Shown here in pieces: positions 27,252 through 35,818 of a stretch of 64,000 nt of DNA. This DNA comes from Stenotrophomonas nitritireducens (GTDB taxonomy: Bacteria; Pseudomonadota; Gammaproteobacteria; Xanthomonadales; Xanthomonadaceae). The translations under genes were made by a program, and so were the position numbers. The first letter of the stretch is position 1, and the number at the start of each line of letters is the position of its first letter. The notes below the pieces were generated by a model, which was given only the letters and a program-made list of their open reading frames with translations, had not been told where the DNA came from and searched no databases. Where the stretch lies: assembly GCF_001700965.1 (NCBI RefSeq), contig NZ_CP016756.1, forward strand, positions 496,001-560,000, given 5' to 3'.

Positions 27252-28483
27252 GCAACACCGGCTCCATCGCCGAACTGCTGCGCCGGCCCGGCTTCACCTG
27301 GCTGCTGCTGTACCGTATCGCTGCCATGCTGTCCTACCAGATCGTGGCGGTCACGGTCGGCTGGCACATCTATGAAGTCACCCGCAATCCGTTCTCGCTG
27401 GGCCTGATCGGCCTGGCCGAAGTGCTGCCCTATTTCTGCGTGGCACCTTTTGCAGGCTACCTGGTCGACCACCTGCCGCGCCGCAAGCTGGGCATGGCCG
27501 CCTGCCTGGGGCTGATTGCCACCGCCTTGATGCTGGTGGCCGTCGCCACCGGCTGGCTGCCCATCAAAGGCGTATGGCCGATCTATCTGGCGGTAGCGCT
27601 GACCGGCATGGTGCGGGCCTTCCTGTCTCCGGTGTACAACGCGCTGTTCGCCCGCGTGCTGGCACGTGAGCAGTTCGCACGCGGCGCCGGCTTTGGCACC
27701 GTCGTCTTCCAGGCTGGAATGGTGCTGGGGCCTGCGGTGGGCGGCGTGCTGGTCGCGGTGGGCGGCAAAGGCCTGTCCTATGGCGTGGCCGCAGTGATGG
27801 CGGTGCTGGCCTTGGTGGCCATGGCCTCGTTGAAGGTCAGCGAACCGGCACCGTCGCTGCAGCGTGCACCGATCTTCGCCAGCATTGCCGAAGGCGCCCG
27901 CTTCGTGCTGTCCAACCAGATCATGCTCGCCGCGATGGCGCTGGACATGTTTTCGGTACTGCTCGGCGGCGTGGTGGCGATGCTGCCCGCCTTCATCCAG
28001 GACATCCTGCATTACGGGCCCGAGGGACTGGGCATCCTGCGCGCGGCACCGGCGCTGGGCTCGATCTGCGTGGGCCTGTGGCTGGCGCGGCATCCGCTGC
28101 GCCGCAATGCCGGCAGGGTATTGTTGTTTGCGGTGGCCGGTTTCGGCCTGTGCGTGATCGCCTTCGGGCTGTCGCACAGTTTCTGGCTGTCGGCCGCGAT
28201 CCTGCTGTTCTATGGCGCCTGCGATGGGGTGTCGGTAGTGGTGCGTTCGACCATCATGCAGTTGGTGACGCCGGATGAAATGCGTGGCCGGGTCTCGTCG
28301 ATCAACGGCATCTTCATCAGCTCATCCAACGAGCTGGGGGCGTTCTATGGCGGCAGCATGGCGCGCCTGCTCGGCCTGGTGCCGGCGGTGGTGATTGGCG
28401 GCTGTGCGGTGTTGGGCGTTGCCGCCCTCACTGCCTGGAAGGCGCCGCAGCTGCGCAAGCTGGACAACCTGCAGGATCTGTAG
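27248..28483 (+). CDS. MFS transporter (EntS/MFS_3-like)
   Basis: 411 residues with about 12 helices. It begins at a GTG overlapping the sufE stop (GTGA). The segments YQIVAVTVGWHIYEVTRNPF, VLPYFCVAPFAGYLVDHLPRR and the C-terminal MQLVTPDEMRGRVSSINGIF are typical of the EntS/TetA-like efflux branch. Substrate unknown. It is convergent with the GH3 gene and separated from it by a perfect 12-bp hairpin. Confidence 0.85.
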   Translation: MSNTGSIAELLRRPGFTWLLLYRIAAMLSYQIVAVTVGWHIYEVTRNPFSLGLIGLAEVLPYFCVAPFAGYLVDHLPRRKLGMAACLGLIATALMLVAVATGWLPIKGVWPIYLAVALTGMVRAFLSPVYNALFARVLAREQFARGAGFGTVVFQAGMVLGPAVGGVLVAVGGKGLSYGVAAVMAVLALVAMASLKVSEPAPSLQRAPIFASIAEGARFVLSNQIMLAAMALDMFSVLLGGVVAMLPAFIQDILHYGPEGLGILRAAPALGSICVGLWLARHPLRRNAGRVLLFAVAGFGLCVIAFGLSHSFWLSAAILLFYGACDGVSVVVRSTIMQLVTPDEMRGRVSSINGIFISSSNELGAFYGGSMARLLGLVPAVVIGGCAVLGVAALTAWKAPQLRKLDNLQDL

Positions 28484-28486
28484 GCA

Positions 28487-28515
28487 ACCGGGGCCGGTAG
28501 TGAACCGGCCCCGGT
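28487..28515. terminator. Perfect hairpin between convergent genes
   Basis: ACCGGGGCCGGT-AGTGA-ACCGGCCCCGGT, a 12-bp GC-rich stem placed four bases after the MFS stop and 25 before the GH3 stop. There is no T-run, so simple intrinsic termination is uncertain in either direction. Confidence 0.5.
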
Positions 28516-28540
28516 AATCACACTCAGCCCCGGTGACGCC

Positions 28541-30862
28541 TCACGGCGTGTAGCTGCTGGCTTCGGCCTTGTCGAAGCCCTGCTGCGCGCGGATGTCCCG
28601 CGACGAGGCGCCCACCCGCAGGCTGTAGCGTCCCTTGTCGGCCACCCAGCGGCCCAGCTCAGGGTTGAACGAGGCCAGATCCCTGCCCTCGATCTGGAAC
28701 TGCAGCACCTGCGACTGGCCGGGCTGCAACAGGGTGGTTTTCGCAAAGGCCCGCAGTTCCTGCGCCGGCTTGGGCAGCGGCGATGACGGTGCCGACACAT
28801 AGACCTGCGCAACCTCGCGCCCGGCCACCTTGCCGGTGTTGGTGATTTTCACGCTGGCGTGAACCGGCCCCTGCGTGCCACCGTCCACCTTCAGGTCGCT
28901 ATAGCTGAAATCGGTGTAGGACAGGCCAAACCCGAACGGATAGGCCACATCCACCTTGCGCGTATCGAAATGGCGGTAACCCACCCAGATGCTGTCGCGG
29001 TATTCCACTTCGGCCGCACGCGCGATCTCGCCGAAGATGGATTTATCGTTGGGATCCGGCCCCTGCAGCACCTTGCCGGGGAAGCCATCGGCGGCAGGGT
29101 AATCGGCGAGGTTGATGGCAAAGGTATCGGCCAGCTTGCCGGAGGGATTCACCGCGCCGGACAACACGTCGGCCACCGCGTTGCCAGCTTCCTGGCCGGG
29201 CTGCCAGGCCAGCAGGATCGCATCGGCCAGGTCCCTCCAGCTTGCCGTCTCCATCACTCCGCCGATATTGAGCACCACCACGACCTTCTTGCCCTGGGCA
29301 TGAAACGCGGTGGAGGTGGCCTGCAGCAACGCGCGCTCGGTGGCGCTGAGCTGGAAGTCGTTCTCCGGCTTGCGATCGACAAATTCGCCCGAGCCGCGGC
29401 TGATGGTCACCACGGCCAGATCCTGCTGCTGCGCCAGCTGTGCCAGCTCGGCAGCTTCCACGGGCCGCTCCGGCACACGTGGCTTGGGCAGATACCACAA
29501 GGTAGTCGGCAGTTTCGGCGTCTGCTCGGCAATGTAGAGGGCGTAACGCTCGCCCAGCCCCGCCGCATTGCTGAAGCCGGCATTCTGCAAGCCCTGCAGC
29601 AGCGAGATGGCATAGGCCTTGTTGACGTCGCCACTGCCGGTACCGCCGGTGATCACCTCGTAACTGCCATGGCCAAGTATCGCCAGCCGCGAAGCCGCCG
29701 CCAGTGGCAGGGTCGCAGCATCGTTCTTGAGCAGCACCATGCCCTGGGTTGCAGCGCGCCGCGAGATCGTCGCATTGCCACGCAGGTCCGGTGCGTCCGA
29801 ATGCGGCGCCTGCTTGTAGGCGCGGCTGCGCAGCACCAGCTCCAGCACCCGCGTCACATTGCGGTCGAGCACGCGCTGATCCAGCGTGCCATTGGCCAGT
29901 GCCGCACTCAGCACCTTGCGTTGGCTGCCAGTGCCGGGCATCAACAGCTCGTTGCCGGCACGCATCTGTGCAACCGCATCCTTGCCGCCGAACCAGTCGG
30001 TCATGACCAGGCCCTGGTAGTTCCATTGCGTGCGCAGCACGTCACTCAGCAGCCACGTACTTTCCGAGGTGTAGCTGCCGTTGAGCTTGTTGTAGCTGGA
30101 CATCACCGTCCACGGCTGCCCTTTGTGCATTGCGATCTCAAAGCCCTTGAGGTAGATCTCACGCAATGCCCGCTCATCCACCCGCGCATTGATGGTGTTA
30201 CGGTTCCACTCGTGGTTGTTCACCGCAAAGTGTTTCACCGAGGCGCCGACACCGCGGTCCTGCAGACCCTGCACCAGCGCGGCGGCGGTCTCGCCGGTCA
30301 CCACCGGGTCTTCCGAGTAATACTCGAAATTGCGCCCGCCCAGCGGATAGCGATGAATGTTCATCGCCGGGGTGAGCATCACATCGATGGCGTAGGCAGC
30401 GGCCTCGTCGGCGATGGCCGACCCCACTTCGCGTACCAGCGCCGTGTCCCAGCTGCTGGCCAACGCACTGCCGATCGGGAAGGCCGTGGCATGGAAGGTC
30501 TTGCCCGGCGCGTTCTTGCGGGTCGGGTTGATACGCACGCCGGCCGGGCCGTCGGACAGCACCAGCGAGGGAATGCCAAGCCGCGGAACCGCTACCGTGG
30601 CGCCGGCGGCACCGGGCACGTGGTCATCAATGGCGCCCACCACCGGCGCCTGCATGTCATCCGGCAGACCAGGGAAAACCATGCCCTGGCCGGTCACCAA
30701 GGCAATCTTTTCCTCCACGGTCAGTGCCGCTACCACCTGCTGCAGCGGCGCCTGGCCCAGCTTGGGCAGCTCCTTGGCCTGCGCCGTGGCTGCCAGGGCC
30801 AGCGCCAGCATGATCCCGGCCACCATCGGCGCCAGTTGGTGCGTTCTCTGCATTGTTGCCAT
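28541..30862 (-). CDS. Glycoside hydrolase family 3 beta-glucosidase, secreted
   Basis: 773 residues. A signal peptide ends near residue 29 (ALALAATAQA-K). The GH3 N-terminal domain contains KHFAVNN (210-216) and the nucleophile Asp289 in VMTDWFGG. The second GH3 domain follows, and a C-terminal fibronectin-III-like domain (VKITNTGKVAGREVAQVYV) ends the protein. It should release glucose or similar units from beta-linked oligosaccharides in the periplasm or outside. GAGGAG lies eight bases before the ATG. The porin gene upstream on the same strand suggests a sugar-use pair. Confidence 0.94.
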   Translation of the reverse strand: MATMQRTHQLAPMVAGIMLALALAATAQAKELPKLGQAPLQQVVAALTVEEKIALVTGQGMVFPGLPDDMQAPVVGAIDDHVPGAAGATVAVPRLGIPSLVLSDGPAGVRINPTRKNAPGKTFHATAFPIGSALASSWDTALVREVGSAIADEAAAYAIDVMLTPAMNIHRYPLGGRNFEYYSEDPVVTGETAAALVQGLQDRGVGASVKHFAVNNHEWNRNTINARVDERALREIYLKGFEIAMHKGQPWTVMSSYNKLNGSYTSESTWLLSDVLRTQWNYQGLVMTDWFGGKDAVAQMRAGNELLMPGTGSQRKVLSAALANGTLDQRVLDRNVTRVLELVLRSRAYKQAPHSDAPDLRGNATISRRAATQGMVLLKNDAATLPLAAASRLAILGHGSYEVITGGTGSGDVNKAYAISLLQGLQNAGFSNAAGLGERYALYIAEQTPKLPTTLWYLPKPRVPERPVEAAELAQLAQQQDLAVVTISRGSGEFVDRKPENDFQLSATERALLQATSTAFHAQGKKVVVVLNIGGVMETASWRDLADAILLAWQPGQEAGNAVADVLSGAVNPSGKLADTFAINLADYPAADGFPGKVLQGPDPNDKSIFGEIARAAEVEYRDSIWVGYRHFDTRKVDVAYPFGFGLSYTDFSYSDLKVDGGTQGPVHASVKITNTGKVAGREVAQVYVSAPSSPLPKPAQELRAFAKTTLLQPGQSQVLQFQIEGRDLASFNPELGRWVADKGRYSLRVGASSRDIRAQQGFDKAEASSYTP

Positions 30863-31047
30863 GCGGGTATCTCCTCGGGCGCCGGCGCTGTCGCGGGGCG
30901 CCCCATGCGTGAAAGTTGCGCCGTGTGTAAACGGGCGCGCGATTGCCTGCACACCGCAACCCTGGCCAGGACATGACCGGTGCCTATCGGTGGCGACTGT
31001 CTGTTGCATTGCAAATGCCACGGCCAACGCGATGGCCGCGGCCGGGG

Positions 31048-32532
31048 TCAGAACGAGAACGTCAACTGGCTCTGCAGGTTCATCGCGTCCGGGTGCTGCT
31101 GGGTGATCACCGGGTTGCGCGTATAGCTCAGCGTATTGACCCAGTAGATGCCTCGCGACGCACGCAACGCGTACGACAGCGAAGTACTGGAACTGAAACG
31201 CACCGGGTCCATGCCCTGGCTGCGCAGGTAGTTCACCGCGTCCTTGCTGACCTCGTTGCGGGTATAGCCGATGGACACCATGTCACCCGGTCGCTTGGCG
31301 AACGGCGCCAGGCTGTACAGCGTCAGCGCGTAGTCGGAACTGAAGATGTTGTGTTCCGGCGCCGCGTAATTGCCTTTCACGTTGAAGTACCAGCCGCGGT
31401 AGGGCATGTCCTTGTCGGGCTGGGTGAACTGGTAGTCGGCGATCAGGTAGTAGGCGTGGTTCTGGCCCTTCTGCCCGGGCTTGCTGAAATCGTTGTAGCG
31501 CGTGCGGTTGTACAGGCTGCCCTGACGGATCCAAGTCATGCGGGTATCGGCACTGGACGCCACGCGGTAGCCGATTTCATTGACGTAAATCGGCTTTGCG
31601 CCGTCCACGCTCCACTTCAACCCTGACGGGTTCTGCTTGCTGTCAACCAGAAACCCGTCAGGGCTCTGCGAGCGCGCCACGCCGAAGTGGTCGTAGAAGC
31701 GGCCATCCTTGGAATACAGACGGATATCGAAGCCGGGCACCGGCTTGAAGGCGGCCATGCCGGCCAAGTTGGGAATGATGCTGGTCGGACCCAGCGCCGA
31801 AGACGCGGTGCTGGCACCCAGGAACAGGCCAACGAACTGACCGAGCATGCCGTAGTAGCCGTATTGAATGCGCACCCGGCCTTTGGCGAACTCCTGCTGC
31901 ACCGACAACTGCGCGACCGCCAGATCATCGTTCAACCCGGAATCGCGATAGACGGTGCGCCAGCTGTTGGCTTCGAATGTCAGCTGTGAGCGATCCCCCC
32001 ACCAACCCAGCCGCGACAGATCGTAGGTGGTGATGGTCACCAGCATGCCGCTGAAACTGGGCCGTTGCCCGTTGTACATCTGTGGGCGGCTCTCCTGACC
32101 GCGCAGATCATAGGTTTCCGACGCACTGTAGAAACCCATGAACATCCAGCCCTTGTCGTAGAGCTTGGGGCGCAGGCCCAGCAGCGTCGGCGACAGGGTT
32201 TCGCAGGTGGTGATGATCGGCGACTCGGAACCGCGGCTGACAAACTCGTCGTAGTTGTGGCACGTGGGTTGCGCACGCGCGCCCTGACCATCGCCTGCGG
32301 GCAGTACCTGCTGCGCCGGATCGACGATGGCCGCATCACCCGCCGTTGCGCCCTCCACCTCGCCTTGTGGCGCTGCGTCGCTGGCTGCTGCGTTGTTTGA
32401 TTCGGCGGCCTCCACCGCGGAGCCGCCCGCTGCGGTTTCCGCATGGGCCCAGGGTGCAAAAAATCCCAGGCAGCCTGCCAGCGCCGCCGCATTGAAGGCG
32501 ATGCCCCGCCTGTTTCTACAGCACTTCTTCAT
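31048..32532 (-). CDS. Carbohydrate-selective porin (OprB-like)
   Basis: 494 residues. A signal peptide ends in HA-E near residue 31, then an Ala/Glu-rich linker, then an all-beta domain with many aromatic-alternating strands (LRPKLYDKGWMFMGFY, YDLSRLGWWGDRSQLTFEAN) and a terminal Phe, as usual for outer-membrane barrels. The pattern resembles OprB-type porins. GGGAGGGCAAGGCA precedes the ATG. It probably lets sugars across the outer membrane to or from the neighbouring beta-glucosidase. A 185-base gap separates the two genes, and no terminator is visible in it. Confidence 0.8.
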   Translation of the reverse strand: MKKCCRNRRGIAFNAAALAGCLGFFAPWAHAETAAGGSAVEAAESNNAAASDAAPQGEVEGATAGDAAIVDPAQQVLPAGDGQGARAQPTCHNYDEFVSRGSESPIITTCETLSPTLLGLRPKLYDKGWMFMGFYSASETYDLRGQESRPQMYNGQRPSFSGMLVTITTYDLSRLGWWGDRSQLTFEANSWRTVYRDSGLNDDLAVAQLSVQQEFAKGRVRIQYGYYGMLGQFVGLFLGASTASSALGPTSIIPNLAGMAAFKPVPGFDIRLYSKDGRFYDHFGVARSQSPDGFLVDSKQNPSGLKWSVDGAKPIYVNEIGYRVASSADTRMTWIRQGSLYNRTRYNDFSKPGQKGQNHAYYLIADYQFTQPDKDMPYRGWYFNVKGNYAAPEHNIFSSDYALTLYSLAPFAKRPGDMVSIGYTRNEVSKDAVNYLRSQGMDPVRFSSSTSLSYALRASRGIYWVNTLSYTRNPVITQQHPDAMNLQSQLTFSF

Positions 32533-32826
32533 TGCCTTGCCCTCCCAAAGTGATGGAGGACGGCCGATACCTCCGCGCCAGCCGCCCGCTCGCCTACCGT
32601 TGCGTGCAACCACTGATGTGACCGCGCGCTACCGCACCTCGGCGCCAGCCTTCTGCCTGCATGAGCGTGATCCGCGGGCCGGCCAGCTACGCTGGACGGC
32701 AATACCGTTGGCGCAATGGCCGGAAGGCCGAACGCCCTTGCCGCGATGTCGTTCACGATCATTTCCAGGCAAGCGATCCGCTGGTTGGCGTTCCGCCACC
32801 AAGCGATTCGCCGATGCGGCCGCAGT

Positions 32827-32852
32827 AAACCTACCTGCCAGTAGGTTTGTCA
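32827..32852. promoter_or_regulatory. Palindromic operator candidate overlapping a -35 for the TetR gene
   Basis: AAACCTAC-CTGCCA-GTAGGTTT (32827-32848) is an inverted repeat with perfect 8-bp arms, typical in size for TetR-family operators. TTGTCA (32847-32852) followed after 16 bases by TACAGC (32869-32874) may be the promoter of the TetR gene, so the operator overlaps its -35. It lies between the porin and TetR genes; the rest of this 410-base gap shows no gene. Binding by the adjacent regulator is inferred from position. Confidence 0.6.
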
Positions 32853-32942
32853 AAAACTGTGACGTGGGTACAGCAATGCGGCTTGCGGCGCAGGGCCTGA
32901 ACGCGCATAAAGTGCGAAGCGCAGCCCAACCGAGCCCTGCTT

Positions 32943-33611
32943 TTGCCCACTCCGGCACCGACCTCCGCCGCCATTTCGCACGCACGCCGCCGCTCCCCAA
33001 AGGGCGAAAAGCGCCGCCAGCAGATCCTCGATGCGGCCATGCAGGTCTTCGCGCGCGACGGCTACAGCAACGCCTCCATCGGCGAAGTCGCGGTCCAGGT
33101 CGGGCTGACCCTGCCCGGCCTGCTGCACTACTTCCCCAGCAAGATCGACATGCTGCTGGCGGTGCTGGAGGTGCGCGACCAACGCAGCCCACGGCTGCCC
33201 GAATTCCCGCAGGGCCTGACCCTGGAGGAAGCGGTTGCGGGGCCGCCGGTGGCGTGGCCGGTGCTGCTTGAACAGCTGCGCGTGGTGAACCGCGCCAACA
33301 CCGAGATCCCAGGCGTCATCAAGGCGTTCTCGCTGCTCAACGCTGAAAGCCTGAGCGAAGGCCATCCCGCCCAGGCATGGTTCGATCAACGCGCCGCGCT
33401 GATGCTGGAGCTGATCGCGCGCAGCGTGCGGCACGGCCAGCAGACCGGCGAGATAATCCCGTCGGTGGAACCTGCGCAGATCGCCGCCGAACTGGTGTCG
33501 ATGATGGACGGCCTGCAACTGCTATGGCTGCGGCATCCGAACAAGGCGGATCTGGGCGGGCATTTCGAGCGTTACCTGGAACGCCTGCAGCGCGCCATCG
33601 CGGCGCACTGA
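32943..33611 (+). CDS. TetR/AcrR family transcriptional regulator
   Basis: 222 residues. The N-terminal helix-turn-helix is clear (RRQQILDAAMQVFARDGYSN followed by ASIGEVAVQVGLTLPGLLHYFPSK, about 24-67); the C-terminal helical ligand domain is not assignable. The start is a TTG with weak ribosome site; no ATG exists before the HTH, so it is the best available. Divergent from the porin-beta-glucosidase genes, with a palindrome between them, so it probably represses them and itself until a sugar-related ligand binds. Confidence 0.85.
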   Translation: MPTPAPTSAAISHARRRSPKGEKRRQQILDAAMQVFARDGYSNASIGEVAVQVGLTLPGLLHYFPSKIDMLLAVLEVRDQRSPRLPEFPQGLTLEEAVAGPPVAWPVLLEQLRVVNRANTEIPGVIKAFSLLNAESLSEGHPAQAWFDQRAALMLELIARSVRHGQQTGEIIPSVEPAQIAAELVSMMDGLQLLWLRHPNKADLGGHFERYLERLQRAIAAH

Positions 33612-33626
33612 ACGACCGGCCTGGCG

Positions 33627-34079
33627 CTACTGCGCTGCAGCCCATTCGGCATACAGCCCCTGCTCGTCCTGCGGACGCAGCTGCTGCAGGCCGGATCCGG
33701 GCGCCTGCGGGCCCTGCGCAAGTCGCTGGTAGACCGCGCTGGTGGAAAGCCCGAAGGCCCGCCCGTCTTCGTTGTCGTAGGCAAACCAGGCCTGCTCGAT
33801 GCCGCTGAGATACATCGCGGCCAGGCACATAGGACAGGGATGGCCGCTGGCGTAGATCACGCAGCCCTGCAGGCGCGGGCTGGCCAACGTGGCGCTGGCC
33901 AGCCGTATGGCGCGCATCTCGGCGTGATCGGTGGGGTCATGGCTGTTGTGAATGCCGTTGGCCGCCTCGGCAAGCACCTGGCCATCCTTGACCAGCACAG
34001 CCCCGAAGGGCCGGCCACCGGCGGCGATGTTGCCGCGGGCCAAGGCCAGCGCGCGGCGCATATGGGTTTCTGCGGGCAT
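33627..34079 (-). CDS. Nucleoside/guanine deaminase family protein
   Basis: 150 residues of the cytidine-deaminase fold. The zinc site is HAE (His52, Glu54) and PCPMC (Cys82, Cys85). The tail FAYDNEDGRAFGLSTSAVYQ resembles bacterial guanine deaminase-type enzymes more than tRNA adenosine deaminase TadA. The substrate is uncertain. TTGGAGAAAACC precedes the ATG; a terminator sits just upstream, so it needs its own promoter or read-through. Its stop is 15 bases from that of the convergent TetR gene. Confidence 0.82.
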   Translation of the reverse strand: MPAETHMRRALALARGNIAAGGRPFGAVLVKDGQVLAEAANGIHNSHDPTDHAEMRAIRLASATLASPRLQGCVIYASGHPCPMCLAAMYLSGIEQAWFAYDNEDGRAFGLSTSAVYQRLAQGPQAPGSGLQQLRPQDEQGLYAEWAAAQ

Positions 34080-34094
34080 GGTTTTCTCCAAAAG

Positions 34095-34118
34095 AAAACC
34101 CCGCCGCAGCGGGGTTTT
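34095..34118 (-). terminator. Intrinsic terminator after the DksA-family gene
   Basis: AAAACCCCGC-TGCG-GCGGGGTTTT on the minus strand, then CTTTTG. A 10-bp stem with T-run, 22 bases after the stop codon and only 15 bases before the deaminase start. Confidence 0.85.
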
Positions 34119-34140
34119 CGGGTGACAGCAGACGGATCGA

Positions 34141-35286
34141 TCAGTCGCCCTGCTGCTTCTGCAGGTGCTCCCAACGCTCCTGCGCATCAATCGTGCGCTC
34201 GGCGGTGAGACGGGCTTCCAGGCGATCCAGACCGATGTCTTCGCCGGTATCGACGCAGAAGCCGTAATCACCGGCTTCCAGGCGCTTGAGCGTGCTGTCG
34301 ATCTTGCCGATCAGCTTGCGGTAGCGGTCGCGGGTACGCAGTTCCAGCGAATTTTCAGTCTCGCGGGTGGCACGTTCGGCTTCATCGCCGATGTCACGCA
34401 CTTCGTCGCGCAGGTTTTCGATGGTCTGCTTCGATTCCTCGACCAGGTCCGCACGCCAGTTCAACAGGCGCTGGCGGAAGTACTCCTGCTGCAGCGTGCT
34501 CATGTACTCCTCATCTGCACTGGGCTTGTAGCCGGCGGGCAGGATCGGACGGCCAGTGGCCTCATCGGTGTCGTATTCGACAACCTTGTACTTGCTGCGC
34601 GGTGCCGGAGCGGTCGAACGCGCGGTTACAGCAACTGCAACCTTGCCCACGGGACGGACGGCAACAGGAGCAGTGGATTTGACGGGAGTTTTGACGTTGG
34701 ATTTCGAAACAGGCACGGGATTCTTGGATTGCGGGGCCTTGGCCGTTGGGGCCGGCTTGGCAGCAACCGGCGCAGGTGCCGGAGCTGGGGCCGTCTTGGC
34801 GACTTCGACCGGGACAGACTTGGCCGCCGCCGGCTTTGCAGCTGGCTTCGGTACGGACTTGACCACGGGTTTGACAGGAGTCTTGGGCGTTTTGGTGGCT
34901 GCAGGTTCGGCCACCTTCTTGACGACAGGCTTGGCAACGGGCTTGGTGGCCTTGGTAACCGGCGCAGCTGCCTTCTTGGCAACTGGCGCGGCAACCGGCT
35001 TGGTCACCTTTTTTACCGCCGCCTTCTTGGCAGCAGGGGCCGCCTTTTTAGCCACTACCGTCTTAACCGCAGCCTTCTTGGCTACGGGCTTGCTGGCAGC
35101 AGCTGCCTTCTTGACCGGCGTTTTCTTGGCAACCGCCTTGCTGGCGGGCGCCTTCTTCGCTGCCGGCTTGGCAGTCTTGGCCACCGGCTTGCTTGCAACC
35201 GGCTTGGACACCGCCTTCTTGACTACAGGTTTGGCGGTTTTCTTGGCGACCTTGACGGCCTTTTTTGCAGGTTTTTTAGCAGCCAC
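34141..35286 (-). CDS. DksA-family protein with long Lys/Ala/Pro-rich histone-like N-terminal tail
   Basis: 381 residues. Residues 1-229 are built from AKKA, KPVAK and PVVKK-like repeats, as in histone H1-like AlgP proteins, and should be disordered and strongly basic. The DksA part (about 250-381) has the coiled coil. Its tip is DEAERA (301-306), where E. coli DksA has D71-x-x-D74-R-A76, so the second Asp is Glu. The zinc site is degenerate: only Cys344 (YGFCVDTGED) remains and the other three ligands are Thr, Thr and Ala. This suggests an RNA-polymerase-binding regulator that does not need zinc, with a DNA- or RNA-binding tail. Expressed alone, with a terminator downstream. Confidence 0.88.
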   Translation of the reverse strand: MAAKKPAKKAVKVAKKTAKPVVKKAVSKPVASKPVAKTAKPAAKKAPASKAVAKKTPVKKAAAASKPVAKKAAVKTVVAKKAAPAAKKAAVKKVTKPVAAPVAKKAAAPVTKATKPVAKPVVKKVAEPAATKTPKTPVKPVVKSVPKPAAKPAAAKSVPVEVAKTAPAPAPAPVAAKPAPTAKAPQSKNPVPVSKSNVKTPVKSTAPVAVRPVGKVAVAVTARSTAPAPRSKYKVVEYDTDEATGRPILPAGYKPSADEEYMSTLQQEYFRQRLLNWRADLVEESKQTIENLRDEVRDIGDEAERATRETENSLELRTRDRYRKLIGKIDSTLKRLEAGDYGFCVDTGEDIGLDRLEARLTAERTIDAQERWEHLQKQQGD

Positions 35287-35562
35287 GAAACGCTCTTCCT
35301 TGTTTCCCCCGGGGCCCGGGAAAGCGGGCCTTTATAGCCTACCCGACCAGCAGCAGCAACCGCGCCGGGCACCGTATGTGAACGGATGCCCGACCCGTGC
35401 AGACCGGTCCGGTGGCGTCACCGGACCGTTTCGCGCAGTTCGGAACGTAACCAGGCGCGCCATCGCCCCTGGCTGGCAGCGGAAAGCACGGAGTCTTTAC
35501 CGGCGCCATCCCGCATCCTGCGACAAATCCTGCTCGCTTGCCAAGTGGCTTATCATTTGGCG

Positions 35563-35817
35563 GTGATCGGCCGCCTCCTCATTGCCGTACTGCGCTTCTA
35601 CAAGCGCTTCATCAGCCCCCTGCTCGGGCCGCGCTGTCGTTTCTATCCCAGTTGCTCGGAATACTCCATGGACGCGATCCGCATACACGGGCCGCTACGG
35701 GGGTGTTGGCTTACCCTGCGCCGACTGGGGCGCTGCCACCCGTTCCATCCGGGTGGCTTGGATCCGGTTCCGGGGCGCGCCGATTCCCCTTCTTGCCGCT
35801 GTACAGGAAAACACTGA
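35563..35817 (+). CDS. yidD: Membrane protein insertion efficiency factor YidD
   Basis: 84 residues from a GTG. The family core [20 protein letters not shown] followed by CSEYSMDAI is unmistakable, with the GGLDPVP end. YidD is a small amphipathic inner-membrane-associated protein that helps YidC-dependent insertion. It usually lies in the rpmH-rnpA-yidD-yidC cluster; here it precedes dihydroorotase by one base. An in-frame TTG six bases upstream is an alternative start. Confidence 0.9.
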   Translation: MIGRLLIAVLRFYKRFISPLLGPRCRFYPSCSEYSMDAIRIHGPLRGCWLTLRRLGRCHPFHPGGLDPVPGRADSPSCRCTGKH

Positions 35818-35818
35818 C

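Noticed and set aside
28859..30976. A 705-codon open frame antisense to the beta-glucosidase gene
   Set aside because: The opposite strand encodes a complete GH3 enzyme with signal peptide and catalytic motifs; the long antisense frame results from high GC content and codon bias.
35406..35427. GGTCCGGTG-GCGT-CACCGGACC hairpin between the DksA-family gene and yidD
   Set aside because: A good stem but no T-run, and it lies upstream of both divergent genes; not enough to call a terminator or RNA gene.
34165..35566. Two long Gly/Arg- or Ala/Thr-rich frames on the plus strand opposite the DksA-family gene
   Set aside because: They mirror the Lys/Ala repeat codons of the minus strand; there are no ribosome sites or known domains.
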